Source: Acidobacteriota bacterium
GTDB taxonomy: Bacteria > Acidobacteriota > Terriglobia > Terriglobales > Acidobacteriaceae
Length of the DNA stretch: 44,919 nucleotides
Direction of reading: 5' to 3'
Assembly: GCA_021780075.1 (NCBI GenBank)
Contig: JAJXZL010000008.1
Location: forward strand, 1-44,919
In this document: piece after piece, positions 24,576 to 32,477 of the stretch
Layout: every line of letters begins with the position of its first letter
How positions within the stretch are numbered: the first letter of the stretch is position 1
Made by a program: the position numbers and the translations under genes
Notes under the pieces: generated by a model
Databases searched by the model: none
Told to the model about the DNA's origin: nothing
Seen by the model: only the letters and a program-made list of their open reading frames with translations

Positions 24576-25994
24576 CTAGGACTTTGAGGGGAGCGAAGTT
24601 ACCGGATCAGGCTGCAGTGCAATTCCTGGTCTACCTACGCTCAGATAAGTAAAGCCATGCTGCAGCATGACAGAGGGGTCAAACAGATTGCGCCCGTCAA
24701 TCACGATTGGATAGCGCAACGTGTAGTGCAGCTTTTCCAGATCGAGTTCGGCAAACTCCTGCCAGTCGTTCAGCACAAGCAGCGCATCTGCGTCCTGCGC
24801 AGCTGCGTAGGGATTGTCTACATAGCGCATCTGCGGGCCGGGAGGAACAACTTCCTTTGCGCGCGACTCAGCCGCTGGATCGTAGGCGCTGACAATGCAT
24901 CCTTCATCCAGAAGCTTTTGCACAATGTCCAGCGCGGGAGACTCGCGAATATCATCGGTGCCGCCCTTGAACGCAAGGCCGAGTACGCCAATTTTTTTAC
25001 CGCGGAAGGTCCACAGCGCCGAGCGAACCTTCTGAAAGAAGCGCTGCTTCTGTTCTTCGTTGATTTTTTCCACTTCACGAAGCAGCCCGAAGTCCACGCC
25101 CACCAGTTCCGCCACATTGCGGAAGGCAGCCACATCCTTGGGAAAGCAGGAGCCTCCGTAGCCGATGCCGGCGCGCAGGAACTTGCCGCCGATGCGGCTG
25201 TCCATTCCGATGCCGCGGGCTACTTCTTCCACGTCAGCGCCAGCGGCCTCGCAGATGTTGGCGACCGCGTTGATAAAGGAAATCTTGGTGGCCAGAAATG
25301 CATTGGACGCATGCTTGATAATCTCTGCCGCCTTGGTGGAGGTGAGCAGGATGGGCGGCGGATCACTCTCACTGCGCGACCCGGGAATGGCGTTGGCGGC
25401 GCGATAGTACTCGCCTGAGGTCAGCGGATGGTACAGCGCCTTGAGCAGGTCTGATGCGCGATCCGTAGCCGCGCCAAGGACGATGCGGTCAGGATGCAGG
25501 AAATCGACGACGGCGGTGCCTTCACGCAGGAACTCGGGATTGGATGCGACGTCGAACAGATCTCTGGACACGCCATTGCGCTCAATCACGCGGCGAATCC
25601 ACTCGTTGGTGTAAACAGGAACCGTGCTTTTTTCCACGATGACTTTGTAGGAGTTGATGGAGCGCGCGATCTCACTGGCGACCGCATCCACATACGAGAG
25701 ATCGGCGCTTCCCGTACTGCTCTGCGGTGTTCCCACGGCGATGAAGATGGCCTGCGCGGCTCGCGTTGCGGCGTGCAGATCGGTGGTGAATTCCAGCCTG
25801 CCCGTGCGGTGGCGGCTCAGCATCTCAGGCAGATGCTCTTCGTGAATCGGAAGGCCGCCTTCGCGCAGCATGCGCACTTTGGCCTCATCGTTATCCACGC
25901 ATATGACGCGGTGGCCAATCTCGGCAAAGCATACAGACGCAACAAGTCCGACATATCCGGAACCAACAACGGCGATCGTGATGGGTTGAGTCAT
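24576..25994 (-). CDS. ugd: UDP-glucose 6-dehydrogenase
   Basis: Oxidises UDP-glucose to UDP-glucuronate with two NAD+ for polysaccharide synthesis. Rossmann GSGYVGLV at 11-18; catalytic Cys283 in GYGGSCFPKD; VEKSTVPV (120-127), SNPEFLREG (151-159) and the C-terminal LGLAFKGGTDDIRESPA are all diagnostic. 472 residues is slightly long; a Ser/Pro-rich stretch near 202-213 appears to be an insert. Next to gmd/fcl it suggests a polymer containing both glucuronate and fucose, as in colanic-acid-like exopolysaccharides. Confidence 0.95.
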   Translation of the reverse strand: MTQPITIAVVGSGYVGLVASVCFAEIGHRVICVDNDEAKVRMLREGGLPIHEEHLPEMLSRHRTGRLEFTTDLHAATRAAQAIFIAVGTPQSSTGSADLSYVDAVASEIARSINSYKVIVEKSTVPVYTNEWIRRVIERNGVSRDLFDVASNPEFLREGTAVVDFLHPDRIVLGAATDRASDLLKALYHPLTSGEYYRAANAIPGSRSESDPPPILLTSTKAAEIIKHASNAFLATKISFINAVANICEAAGADVEEVARGIGMDSRIGGKFLRAGIGYGGSCFPKDVAAFRNVAELVGVDFGLLREVEKINEEQKQRFFQKVRSALWTFRGKKIGVLGLAFKGGTDDIRESPALDIVQKLLDEGCIVSAYDPAAESRAKEVVPPGPQMRYVDNPYAAAQDADALLVLNDWQEFAELDLEKLHYTLRYPIVIDGRNLFDPSVMLQHGFTYLSVGRPGIALQPDPVTSLPSKS

Positions 25995-26060
25995 CGAATC
26001 CTCATGATGTTTGTTCTGTGTTCATTGTTCCACGTGCGCGTGCGAGCGGCGTCGCGCGAT

Positions 26061-26651
26061 TCAGGCAAGGCAAAACTCAGAATAGGCTTCAAACATGCCA
26101 TCGAGGCTGGCATCGCTGCCTGCGAAGACACGACACAGCGGGTCGCGGCCCAGGACAATGGCAATGAGGGTAAGCACCAGCGTCCTGGCACTGGCGCTAC
26201 GCAGCCCGCCGCGCTCGACCCACGGTTCAAGATAGCGGACAATCACTTCAACCTGCTCGCCAAGATGACGGCGCAAAAGCGGGTCGAGATCTTCGCTGAG
26301 CTCGAGCGCGCTGAAGCTCAGCAACCGGAGAAGCTGAGGCTGTTGCAGCAGCGTTGTGGAGATCAGCTCAAACGCGCAGGCCAGTGCGGCGCGCGCGCTC
26401 TGCGCTTCAGCCAAGCGCGTGAGCAGCTCGCCGCGCAGATGCACGCGCTGCAGCTCAAAGCTAAGCACCGCAAGATACAGATCACGCTTGCGCGGATAGT
26501 GGCGGTAGATTGTGACCTCATTGACAGCAGCTGTGGCCGCAATTTCGCGGGTACTCACGCCGTTGTATCCAAACTTTGCAAAGAGGACCGCTGCGGTGGT
26601 GAGGATGCGTTCTTGCGCGCTGCCCCGCGTTGTACCAAATGTTTCAGCCAT
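26061..26651 (-). CDS. TetR-family transcriptional regulator
   Basis: 196 residues from ATG 26651, with CAGGAT six bases upstream; the frame is open to a TTG at 26675. The N-terminal helix-turn-helix is classic: ERILTTAAVLFAKFGYNGVSTREIAATAAVNEVTIYRHYPRKRDLY split across about residues 14-60. The C-terminal ligand domain is helical (AQSARAALACAFELISTTLL onwards). It lies between the antiterminator and ugd on the same strand, 66 bases from ugd, so it may regulate the polysaccharide genes, or itself; the target and ligand are unknown. Confidence 0.88.
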   Translation of the reverse strand: MAETFGTTRGSAQERILTTAAVLFAKFGYNGVSTREIAATAAVNEVTIYRHYPRKRDLYLAVLSFELQRVHLRGELLTRLAEAQSARAALACAFELISTTLLQQPQLLRLLSFSALELSEDLDPLLRRHLGEQVEVIVRYLEPWVERGGLRSASARTLVLTLIAIVLGRDPLCRVFAGSDASLDGMFEAYSEFCLA

Positions 26652-26939
26652 TTGTTTATCCTGCCGTTTCCCCAAAGCATTAAGGGTTTAGTTTTGCACT
26701 TTAGCTCTGACTCGCCCGGCGCATGGGTTGCACAAGGCGAGCGAGGATTCTTCAAGAACATTGAAGAGAGTATGTGAGCGGACGATCCACTTGCGTGGTG
26801 CCGAGAGTGATTCCGATTTGTGAGAAGGCAGCAATGCGCGCATCGTGTCCCAGCGGGGCAATCCATGATTTCAGGCAGGCAACACGGCGGTAGAGCACCC
26901 TGCCCTTCGATCGCGTCCGGCAGTGCGGTCGCTCAATTG

Positions 26940-27611
26940 TCAAGCGCCTTGCAGGCAGATTCCAGAGCTCAAGCTGGGCATTTCATCGGCCGCGCTGCAC
27001 TTCTCCGCCAGCGGTTCCACATTGGATTCGTCGATTTCTACCGCGATGCTTTGCATAATCTGTTTGAGAGTAATCACGACGCGGCAGGCACCCCTCCTTC
27101 TGAGCACGATGCCCACCATTCCGGCAAATGCGCCGGAGAGAATGTAGACCTTCTGCCCGACGGTCAAGTGAGGGTGCGGCTCAATGCGCTGCTCCTGCAG
27201 ACCCCAGCGCAGCGCATCGATAGCGTCATCCGGAAGGGGCACGGGTTCGCGCGCCGTACCGCCCACAACGGCCAGCGCGCCTGGCACATTCAGCACGCGC
27301 ACGCGCTCAGACGCCGGAATGCGAGCAAAAATGTAGCAGGGGAATAGCGGGAGGTCGAGCGTAACCCTTAGTCCGTTTCGCCACTTGCGCTCGGCGCGAT
27401 ACAGCGGGAGGTAATGCTCTATCGCTCGCTGGCTAAAGTGCAGAGCCACGCGCTTTTCATGCCGGCTGGTGGTGTAGACCGCGTACCAACGGGTCGCAGT
27501 GGAGGCTTCAAACGCGCCTGGCAGCAAAGAAGTGGACGCATTGGAGAAGATTGCGCGCTCGATTTTTTGCAAGGCTTCGCCATCCTTACTTAGATGAAAG
27601 TCTTCTTGCAC
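26940..27611 (-). CDS. NusG-like (UpxY/RfaH-type) transcription antiterminator
   Basis: Specialised NusG paralogue that joins RNA polymerase to let it read through long operons. The NGN domain shows RWYAVYTTSRHEKRVALHF (about 41-59), then EHYLPLYRAERKW and LPLFPCYIFARI; a KOW motif follows at VGQKVYILSGAFAGMVGIV (about 151-169). The start is uncertain: GTG 27611 is the first candidate, but the 40 residues before the NGN domain are non-conserved and a TTG a few codons in is possible. It is the first gene of the minus-strand block leading into sugar nucleotide and glycosyltransferase genes, exactly the place of UpxY/LoaP-type regulators of capsule or exopolysaccharide operons. An extended -10 promoter lies upstream. 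Confidence 0.88.
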   Translation of the reverse strand: MQEDFHLSKDGEALQKIERAIFSNASTSLLPGAFEASTATRWYAVYTTSRHEKRVALHFSQRAIEHYLPLYRAERKWRNGLRVTLDLPLFPCYIFARIPASERVRVLNVPGALAVVGGTAREPVPLPDDAIDALRWGLQEQRIEPHPHLTVGQKVYILSGAFAGMVGIVLRRRGACRVVITLKQIMQSIAVEIDESNVEPLAEKCSAADEMPSLSSGICLQGA

Positions 27612-27975
27612 CTAATTGACCGGCTTCGGCGCGACAATTCGTGGGCGAGCTGAAGATGCGAATGAAAGCAAGCGCTTCCACCCATTTGCCAGATACGCCG
27701 AACCGAAGCGAAGTAGCTCCGGAGTTCCCAATATATCAGCCGTTCCGCGAATTTTCTGCAAAAATGCGCGCGCCCAAAGGTCGTAGCCCCAATGTGCCCC
27801 GCGGACATGCCGGGCAGCACAACGTGCATGCAGCTGCTAACATCTACGGAACCTGGCTCGCGATGGACGCAGGTCTCACGGGTCCTACAGGCCCGAATTC
27901 AGGCTCCCGTTGGACATCGGCTAACCGAGGGCTTGCAGGCGCGGGCGTGATACCCTCGAGGACGGAGAGTTGTCG
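27612..27975. other. Divergent promoter region between antiterminator and cysteine desulfurase
   Basis: 364 bases without a gene. The minus strand carries an extended -10 (27730-27738) for the antiterminator. On the plus strand the leader ends in GGAG before ATG 27976. No tRNA or known riboswitch is recognised. Confidence 0.5.
27730..27738 (-). promoter_or_regulatory. Extended -10 promoter for the antiterminator gene
   Basis: On the minus strand TGATATATT gives TG-N-TATATT, an extended -10 box. The best -35 (TTGCAG) is at 20 bases, too far to be ideal. Transcription would start near 27723, leaving a leader of about 110 bases. Confidence 0.4.
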
Positions 27976-29154
27976 ATGCCGCATACACGCGTGTATATGG
28001 ACGCCAACGCCACCACGCCCCTGTTGCCCGACGTGGTAGAAGCGATGCATCCCTACTGGATGGAGCACTTTGGCAACGCATCGTCGGTCCACATGGAAGG
28101 CCAACGGGCACGGACGGCAATCGATCGTGCACGGGAGACGATAGCCGCTTTTTTCAACTGCCATGACGCGGAGGTGGTGTTCAACTCCGGCGGCACGGAG
28201 GGAGATAACACGGCGCTGTTTGGCCTGCTGCGCCCCGCCGACCACCTGATTACCACGGCGATTGAGCACTCAGCTGTGTTGCAGACGGCCCGGGTTCTTG
28301 CCGAGCGCGGCGTGGAAGTGACCGCCGTAGATCCGTTGCCCAGCGGGCTGATTGACCCGGCAGAGATAAGGCGCGCTCTGCGCCCTAACACGCGGCTGAT
28401 CAGCGTGATGCTGGCGAACAATGAAACGGGCGTGCTGCAGCCAGTGGAGGAGATTGGCAGGATTGCCGCCGAGGCTGGCGCATTCTTCCACATTGATGCA
28501 GTCCAGGGCGCGGGTAAGGTACGGATAGACGTGCGCCGGATCGGTTGCCACCTGCTCTCGATCAGCGGGCACAAGATGCACGCACCCAAGGGCGTGGGAG
28601 CTCAGTTTGTGCGGCGAGGCACACCAGTGAATAGCTTGCTGGTGGGCGGCAGCCATGAGCGCCGCCGCCGCGCCGGAACGGAAAACGTGGCCGGCATTGT
28701 AGGTCTGGCCAAGGCCGCCGAGCTGGCCATGCACAGCCTGGAAGACGGCACGATGGACCGCGTTGCCGGGTTGCGCGACCGGCTGGAGTGGGGGATTCTT
28801 GGCCTGCCCGGCACGGGGCTGAACGGCGTGGATGAAGCGGGCAAGCCGGTGCCGCGGGCGGCCAACACAACGAATATCTGGTTTGACCAGCTCGAGGGCG
28901 AGGCGCTGGTGATTGCGCTGGACCTGAAGGGCGTTGCGGTGTCGGGCGGATCGGCCTGCCACTCCGGCGCCACGGAGCCCAGCCATGTGCTGCTGGCTAT
29001 GGGGCTGGAGAAGAAGCTGGCGCGTTCGAGCCTGCGCTTCAGCCTGCTGAAGACCGCGACGGACGCCGACGTGGACCGCGTGTTGCGCGTGGTGCCGGAA
29101 GCCGTGGAGCACCTGCGGGCGATTGCACCCGTGGCGGCGGGAACGCTGGGGTAG
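27976..29154 (+). CDS. Cysteine desulfurase (NifS/IscS family, YrvO-like)
   Basis: PLP enzyme that takes sulfur from cysteine as a persulfide. PLP Lys200 in SISGHKMHAPKG, His98 in EHSA, and the persulfide Cys328 in SGGSACHSG are present, with AGTENV at 233-238. Start at ATG 27976 (392 residues) is favoured because GGAG lies eight bases upstream; a TTG two codons earlier is possible. The gene is followed 47 bases later by mnmA, the arrangement of YrvO-MnmA in Gram-positive bacteria, so it probably passes sulfur to MnmA for tRNA thiolation, although it could also serve Fe-S assembly; no iscU or scaffold gene is adjacent. Confidence 0.93.
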   Translation: MPHTRVYMDANATTPLLPDVVEAMHPYWMEHFGNASSVHMEGQRARTAIDRARETIAAFFNCHDAEVVFNSGGTEGDNTALFGLLRPADHLITTAIEHSAVLQTARVLAERGVEVTAVDPLPSGLIDPAEIRRALRPNTRLISVMLANNETGVLQPVEEIGRIAAEAGAFFHIDAVQGAGKVRIDVRRIGCHLLSISGHKMHAPKGVGAQFVRRGTPVNSLLVGGSHERRRRAGTENVAGIVGLAKAAELAMHSLEDGTMDRVAGLRDRLEWGILGLPGTGLNGVDEAGKPVPRAANTTNIWFDQLEGEALVIALDLKGVAVSGGSACHSGATEPSHVLLAMGLEKKLARSSLRFSLLKTATDADVDRVLRVVPEAVEHLRAIAPVAAGTLG

Positions 29155-29201
29155 AACAGGTTTTCAGTCCTCAGGGGCACCAGAGACATCTAAAGAACAC
29201 G

Positions 29202-30317
29202 ATGCAGAGTAAGAACACCATTGCCGTAGCCATGTCTGGCGGGGTTGATTCCTCGACGGTTGCGGCGATCCTCGCGCGCGAGGGCGATCACGTCGTCGGG
29301 CTGACGCTGCAGCTCTGGGATCAGACGCGGCTGGCCGGCAAGCACGGCATTCCCGAGGCGCCCAAGGCCGGGCGCTGCTGCTCGCTGGACGATGTGTACG
29401 ACGCGCGCCGCGTAGCCATGCACCTGGGGATTCCCTACTATGTGGTCAAGCAGGAAGAGCGCTTTGAGCAGGACGTTGTCCGGCCGTTTGTGCGCGAGTA
29501 CCTGGCCGGGCGCACGCCGATTCCCTGCTCGCTGTGCAACAACCACCTGAAGTTTGACCAGCTTTTGAAGACCGCGCGGAGCATCGGCGCAAGCCGCATC
29601 GCCACGGGCCACTACGCCATCAACGAGTACGACGAGCGGCGCGGGCGGTGGATTCTGAAGCGCCCGGCGGACCTGGCCAAGGATCAGACCTACTTCCTCT
29701 TCGGCTTGACGCAGGAACAGCTTGCGCACACGCTCTTTCCGCTGGGCCGCCTGACCAAGCCCGAAGTGCGCGAACAGGCGCGGCAGCACGGGCTTGCGCT
29801 GGCGGAAAAGCCCGACTCGCAGGAGATCTGCTTTATCCCGGGCGGCGACTACAAGCAGTTCCTCACGGCTTATCTGGAGGAGCAGGGCGAAACGATGCCG
29901 GAGACGGCGGGCGAACTTGTCACCTCCTCGGGCGAGGTACTGGGGCGGCACGAGAGCATCTCAGGCTTTACCGTGGGCCAGCGCAAGGGGCTGGGCGTTG
30001 CGTCGCCTTCGCCGCTCTACGTGCTGCAGATTGACCCCGCGACGAACCGCGTGACGGTGGGCGCTGATGCCGAGCTGGCTACGCAGACACTGCGCGCGCG
30101 CGACCTGAACTGGATCAGCATTCCCACGCTGACTGGGCCGATGCGCGTGAAGATAAAGATTCGCCACCGGCACGAACCCGCCTGGGCCACGCTGGAGCCG
30201 GGCGCGGACGGCGAGGCCGTGGCCACCTTTGATGAGCCGCAGCGCGCGGTGACGCCGGGGCAGTCGGCGGTCTTCTATGAGGGCGACGAAGTGGTGGGCG
30301 GCGGCTGGATCATCTGA
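29202..30317 (+). CDS. mnmA: tRNA 2-thiouridylase MnmA
   Basis: Makes 2-thiouridine at wobble position 34 of tRNA(Lys/Glu/Gln), activating U34 with ATP and taking sulfur from a cysteine desulfurase. PP-loop SGGVDSS at 12-18, catalytic Cys112 in CSLCN and Cys210 in SQEICFI, the family blocks GHYA, KDQTYFL and FTVGQRKGLG are all present. 371 residues is normal. It follows the cysteine desulfurase by 47 bases, suggesting co-transcription and direct sulfur transfer. Confidence 0.96.
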   Translation: MQSKNTIAVAMSGGVDSSTVAAILAREGDHVVGLTLQLWDQTRLAGKHGIPEAPKAGRCCSLDDVYDARRVAMHLGIPYYVVKQEERFEQDVVRPFVREYLAGRTPIPCSLCNNHLKFDQLLKTARSIGASRIATGHYAINEYDERRGRWILKRPADLAKDQTYFLFGLTQEQLAHTLFPLGRLTKPEVREQARQHGLALAEKPDSQEICFIPGGDYKQFLTAYLEEQGETMPETAGELVTSSGEVLGRHESISGFTVGQRKGLGVASPSPLYVLQIDPATNRVTVGADAELATQTLRARDLNWISIPTLTGPMRVKIKIRHRHEPAWATLEPGADGEAVATFDEPQRAVTPGQSAVFYEGDEVVGGGWII

Positions 30318-30350
30318 TCTCCCCCATTTCACAATGCCCGGGAGGGCACT

Positions 30351-30418
30351 TCTGCGCCGGAGTGAAGCCTGGCTTTGCGTCCAATCCGAATCGTAACTTT
30401 CGGATTGCCGGTGACTCG
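30351..30418 (+). repeat. Diverged 68-bp repeat, copy A
   Basis: Aligns without gaps to 31079-31146 with about 47 of 68 identical bases in the same orientation. It contains a perfect inverted repeat AATCCGAA-N8-TTCGGATT (30383-30406). In the minus-strand frame both copies read similarly, with NP followed by an RLH-GA motif, so they may be remnants of one short coding or repeated element. It lies 34 bases after mnmA. Confidence 0.5.
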
Positions 30419-30453
30419 CCCGGAACTCTCAGGAAATGCAGATAGAGGCCTGA

Positions 30454-30930
30454 TCACCGAAGATTGCCAGTAAAACCAGCAACGAGCATCCCAACGAGCA
30501 TGAACAGTAAGAGCGATGTACTCAGGAGTGCTAATGCGCCGGTGAGAATCGGCTCCACAGCCCCGAAGCCCGATGGGAAATAAGATTGGTCAGGATCTGC
30601 GGGATTCACGAATACCGTGATCTGGCCCCCCTTGGAGTGGTCGCAAGCAAGAGCGTTCGCCGCCGTCGAGTCGAATACACATTCCCGCACCATCTCCCCG
30701 AAGTAGTGTTGTTGGTTGAACTGATATGAGTATCTAAGCTCTGCGCGAATGGTCTCCTTGTACCCGCCTTTAGTTCTATAACCACTCTCGACGATTGCGC
30801 TGGTGGGAATCCATTCCCCAGCCGCTCTAGACAAACGCCATTCTTTTAGCCAGTAGTATGGAACCGACCAGTACATGAAACTTCCACTATGTTCCGGTTC
30901 CTTTTCGATTCCGATGTCCGTCTCAAACAC
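30454..30930 (-). CDS. DUF3592-like membrane-anchored hypothetical protein
   Basis: 158 residues from a GTG at 30930, with GGAG nine bases upstream. The middle has the DUF3592 pattern: WIPTSAIVESGYRT, a beta module LRYSYQFNQQHYFGE, and VFVNPADPDQSYFPSG, the NP-x-DP motif typical of that family. A single C-terminal membrane segment (GALALLSTSLLLFMLVGMLVA) follows; the N-terminal helix found in many family members is absent or replaced by YWSVPYYWLKEWRL. Function unknown. Flanked on both sides by copies of the 68-bp repeat. Confidence 0.65.
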   Translation of the reverse strand: MFETDIGIEKEPEHSGSFMYWSVPYYWLKEWRLSRAAGEWIPTSAIVESGYRTKGGYKETIRAELRYSYQFNQQHYFGEMVRECVFDSTAANALACDHSKGGQITVFVNPADPDQSYFPSGFGAVEPILTGALALLSTSLLLFMLVGMLVAGFTGNLR

Positions 30931-31078
30931 GATGAGAGTCTCCTGTTAAGCCGAAGTCTAACCGCCTTGCGACCAAGTGCGCCCTTCTTTGCGAGTGTAT
31001 CGTCGCCTAACCGGCAGTGACTCTCCGGCACCCTTTGCCGGATCGAGAGGCTCCGCCTGCGTTCGGTGGCAGCTTGAT

Positions 31079-31146
31079 CCTGCACCGGGATGGAGCCTGA
31101 CTTCCCGTTCATCCCCAAGCGCAATTTCAGGATTGGCCGTGATACG
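31079..31146 (+). repeat. Diverged 68-bp repeat, copy B
   Basis: Second copy of the element at 30351-30418, same orientation, about 69 percent identical over the full length with no gaps. The inverted repeat of copy A survives only as ATCC...GGAT. It sits in the gap between the DUF3592-like gene and the DUF4410-like gene. Confidence 0.5.
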
Positions 31147-31199
31147 AACGCGGCAGACAATCGGTTCGATGGCCAGCGATGCTGGTTTGTTCCATCACG

Positions 31200-31718
31200 C
31201 TAAAAGAACTTCTTTTTGATGTCCTTGGCGATCTCCTTAGCCACGCCATTGTTCGCACCTTCTGACTTGCCGCCCATGAGGCCCATCACCACTTTTCCAT
31301 CTACATCACTCTCCAGGAGCAGCTCCTTCGTGGCCGCGTCGTAGCACTTGATATGCGCACCAATGACTGTCGATCCGGCACCGAAACCCACGAGGTAGCG
31401 CTTTGCCTGATTTCCCTTTTTGTACTTCGTGATCGTGCCGGTGACCAGCAGGACCCGCTCCCCTTGAGGGAGTGGCTCGCCTTCGCGCATAACCTGCTTC
31501 ATACCCTTGATCTTTGCCAGTTCTTTATTCAGATCCTCGTCGATTGTCAGCACGTAATCGGGTGGCAGGTCCACGCCCTGCTTCAGGTCGAAACGATTGA
31601 CCTGGACATATTGGTATTTCTTTTCGCCTGTACTGCTGGAAGTCTTCTGAGCCGCAGCGGAAGCTGTGAACGCAAAAACTGATGCGATAACTGCTATGGA
31701 AAGAATTGCGGATTTCAT
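31200..31718 (-). CDS. Exported DUF4410-type hypothetical protein
   Basis: 172 residues with a Sec signal peptide of 24 residues ending AAA-Q. The mature part follows the DUF4410 pattern: YVQVNRFDL, LNKELAKIKGMKQVMREGEPLPQGERVLLVTGTIT, then the Gly-rich YLVGFGAGSTVIGAHIKCYDAATKELLLESDVDGKVVMG split over about 105-145, and a Lys-rich tail IAKDIKKKFF. Such proteins are periplasmic or outer-membrane-associated with unknown function. Its ATG overlaps the stop of the gene upstream by four bases, so the two are translationally coupled. Confidence 0.75.
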   Translation of the reverse strand: MKSAILSIAVIASVFAFTASAAAQKTSSSTGEKKYQYVQVNRFDLKQGVDLPPDYVLTIDEDLNKELAKIKGMKQVMREGEPLPQGERVLLVTGTITKYKKGNQAKRYLVGFGAGSTVIGAHIKCYDAATKELLLESDVDGKVVMGLMGGKSEGANNGVAKEIAKDIKKKFF

Positions 31719-32335
31719 GGCTTGCTCCTATCAGTGGCGTCGGTTCCTGTTTGTTGCTTCGGAGACGATTCCGAAACTCCTTTGGGCTCATCGATGGAAA
31801 CGCCTCGACTCTTCAACAGGCTTTTGAAGAGCTCCCCCTGAGATGTCTCCATTTGAAGAACAATGCCCATCTTGCCCCCGCGTTCGTTCACATAGTCCAG
31901 AACAACCGTATCAACGTGGTGCTTCTTCAAGATGAAGAGCGCACCAACACCGTAGGTTGCAAGTGCGGCTGCATACGTTCTGCCCTCGTACCTGCGATCA
32001 GAACTCAACAGCAGAACCTGATGAACACGCGCATAGGGCACCTGGTATTGGACCTTCCTGGTTTGAAACGAAAATCCATCTGCGTCCAGGGTTAGATTGA
32101 CTCTTTCGTCGCGCCGCAATCCGGGAACGCCCACGAGGTGAAAGACCCTTTGAAGAACGGGCTGCCCGGGGGCGATACAGTACCCGGGATTGAAAGCGGA
32201 ACTGGATACGAGGAACGCTGCGATCATGAGGAACTTCGCAGTCGGAAAGCGATGGAAGGAACTGGGGAGTTGATCCAAAAGGAAAACACGAAAAATCGAG
32301 GCACGAGGTTGCCTCGCACCTGGATCGACTTGCAT
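31715..32335 (-). CDS. Hypothetical exported or membrane-anchored protein
   Basis: 206 residues from ATG 32335, with AAGGA six bases upstream; the frame is open further but lacks a site. An Arg-rich N-terminus precedes a hydrophobic stretch (FLMIAAFLVSSSAF, about 35-48), so the protein is either anchored in the membrane or, from an internal Met, exported. The rest is soluble: VNLTLDADGFSFQTRKVQYQVPYARV resembles a pleckstrin-like or LytTR-adjacent beta module, and a helical end ELFKSLLKSRG closes it; the C-terminus is Ser/Gln/Thr-rich. No family is confirmed. Coupled to the DUF4410-type gene by a four-base overlap. Confidence 0.7.
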   Translation of the reverse strand: MQVDPGARQPRASIFRVFLLDQLPSSFHRFPTAKFLMIAAFLVSSSAFNPGYCIAPGQPVLQRVFHLVGVPGLRRDERVNLTLDADGFSFQTRKVQYQVPYARVHQVLLLSSDRRYEGRTYAAALATYGVGALFILKKHHVDTVVLDYVNERGGKMGIVLQMETSQGELFKSLLKSRGVSIDEPKGVSESSPKQQTGTDATDRSKP

Positions 32336-32357
32336 GGGAGTCCTTTCTTGAGCCGAA

Positions 32358-32366
32358 AGTGTAGCA
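32358..32366 (-). promoter_or_regulatory. Extended -10 promoter for the leftward pair
   Basis: On the minus strand TGC-TACACT is an extended -10 just before the ATG at 32335. A -35 is not obvious. The same TG-N-TACACT form occurs before the Cys-rich lipoprotein gene. Confidence 0.4.
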
Positions 32367-32415
32367 CAATTTTGGATGGACTTCGCTCCGCCTGTATTCG
32401 GTGTCTTCCGCCGCG

Positions 32416-32445
32416 TTCCCAAGGGCGCGCAGGCCGCGCTATACT
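32416..32445 (+). promoter_or_regulatory. Candidate promoter for the GH51 gene
   Basis: TTCCCA (32416-32421) and TATACT (32440-32445) lie 18 bases apart; the -10 is close to consensus, the -35 matches at four of six positions. Transcription would start near 32452, 26 bases before the ATG. Confidence 0.4.
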
Positions 32446-32477
32446 GGCTCGGCACTGTCAATTGCGGGAGAAAGTCG

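Noticed and set aside
25494..26777. 427-codon plus-strand open frame over ugd and the TetR gene
   Set aside because: Shadow of two clear minus-strand genes; no domain pattern.
30846..31160. 104-codon minus-strand open frame between the DUF3592- and DUF4410-type genes
   Set aside because: Lies out of frame with the protein pattern shared by the 68-bp repeats and has no ribosome-binding site or family resemblance.
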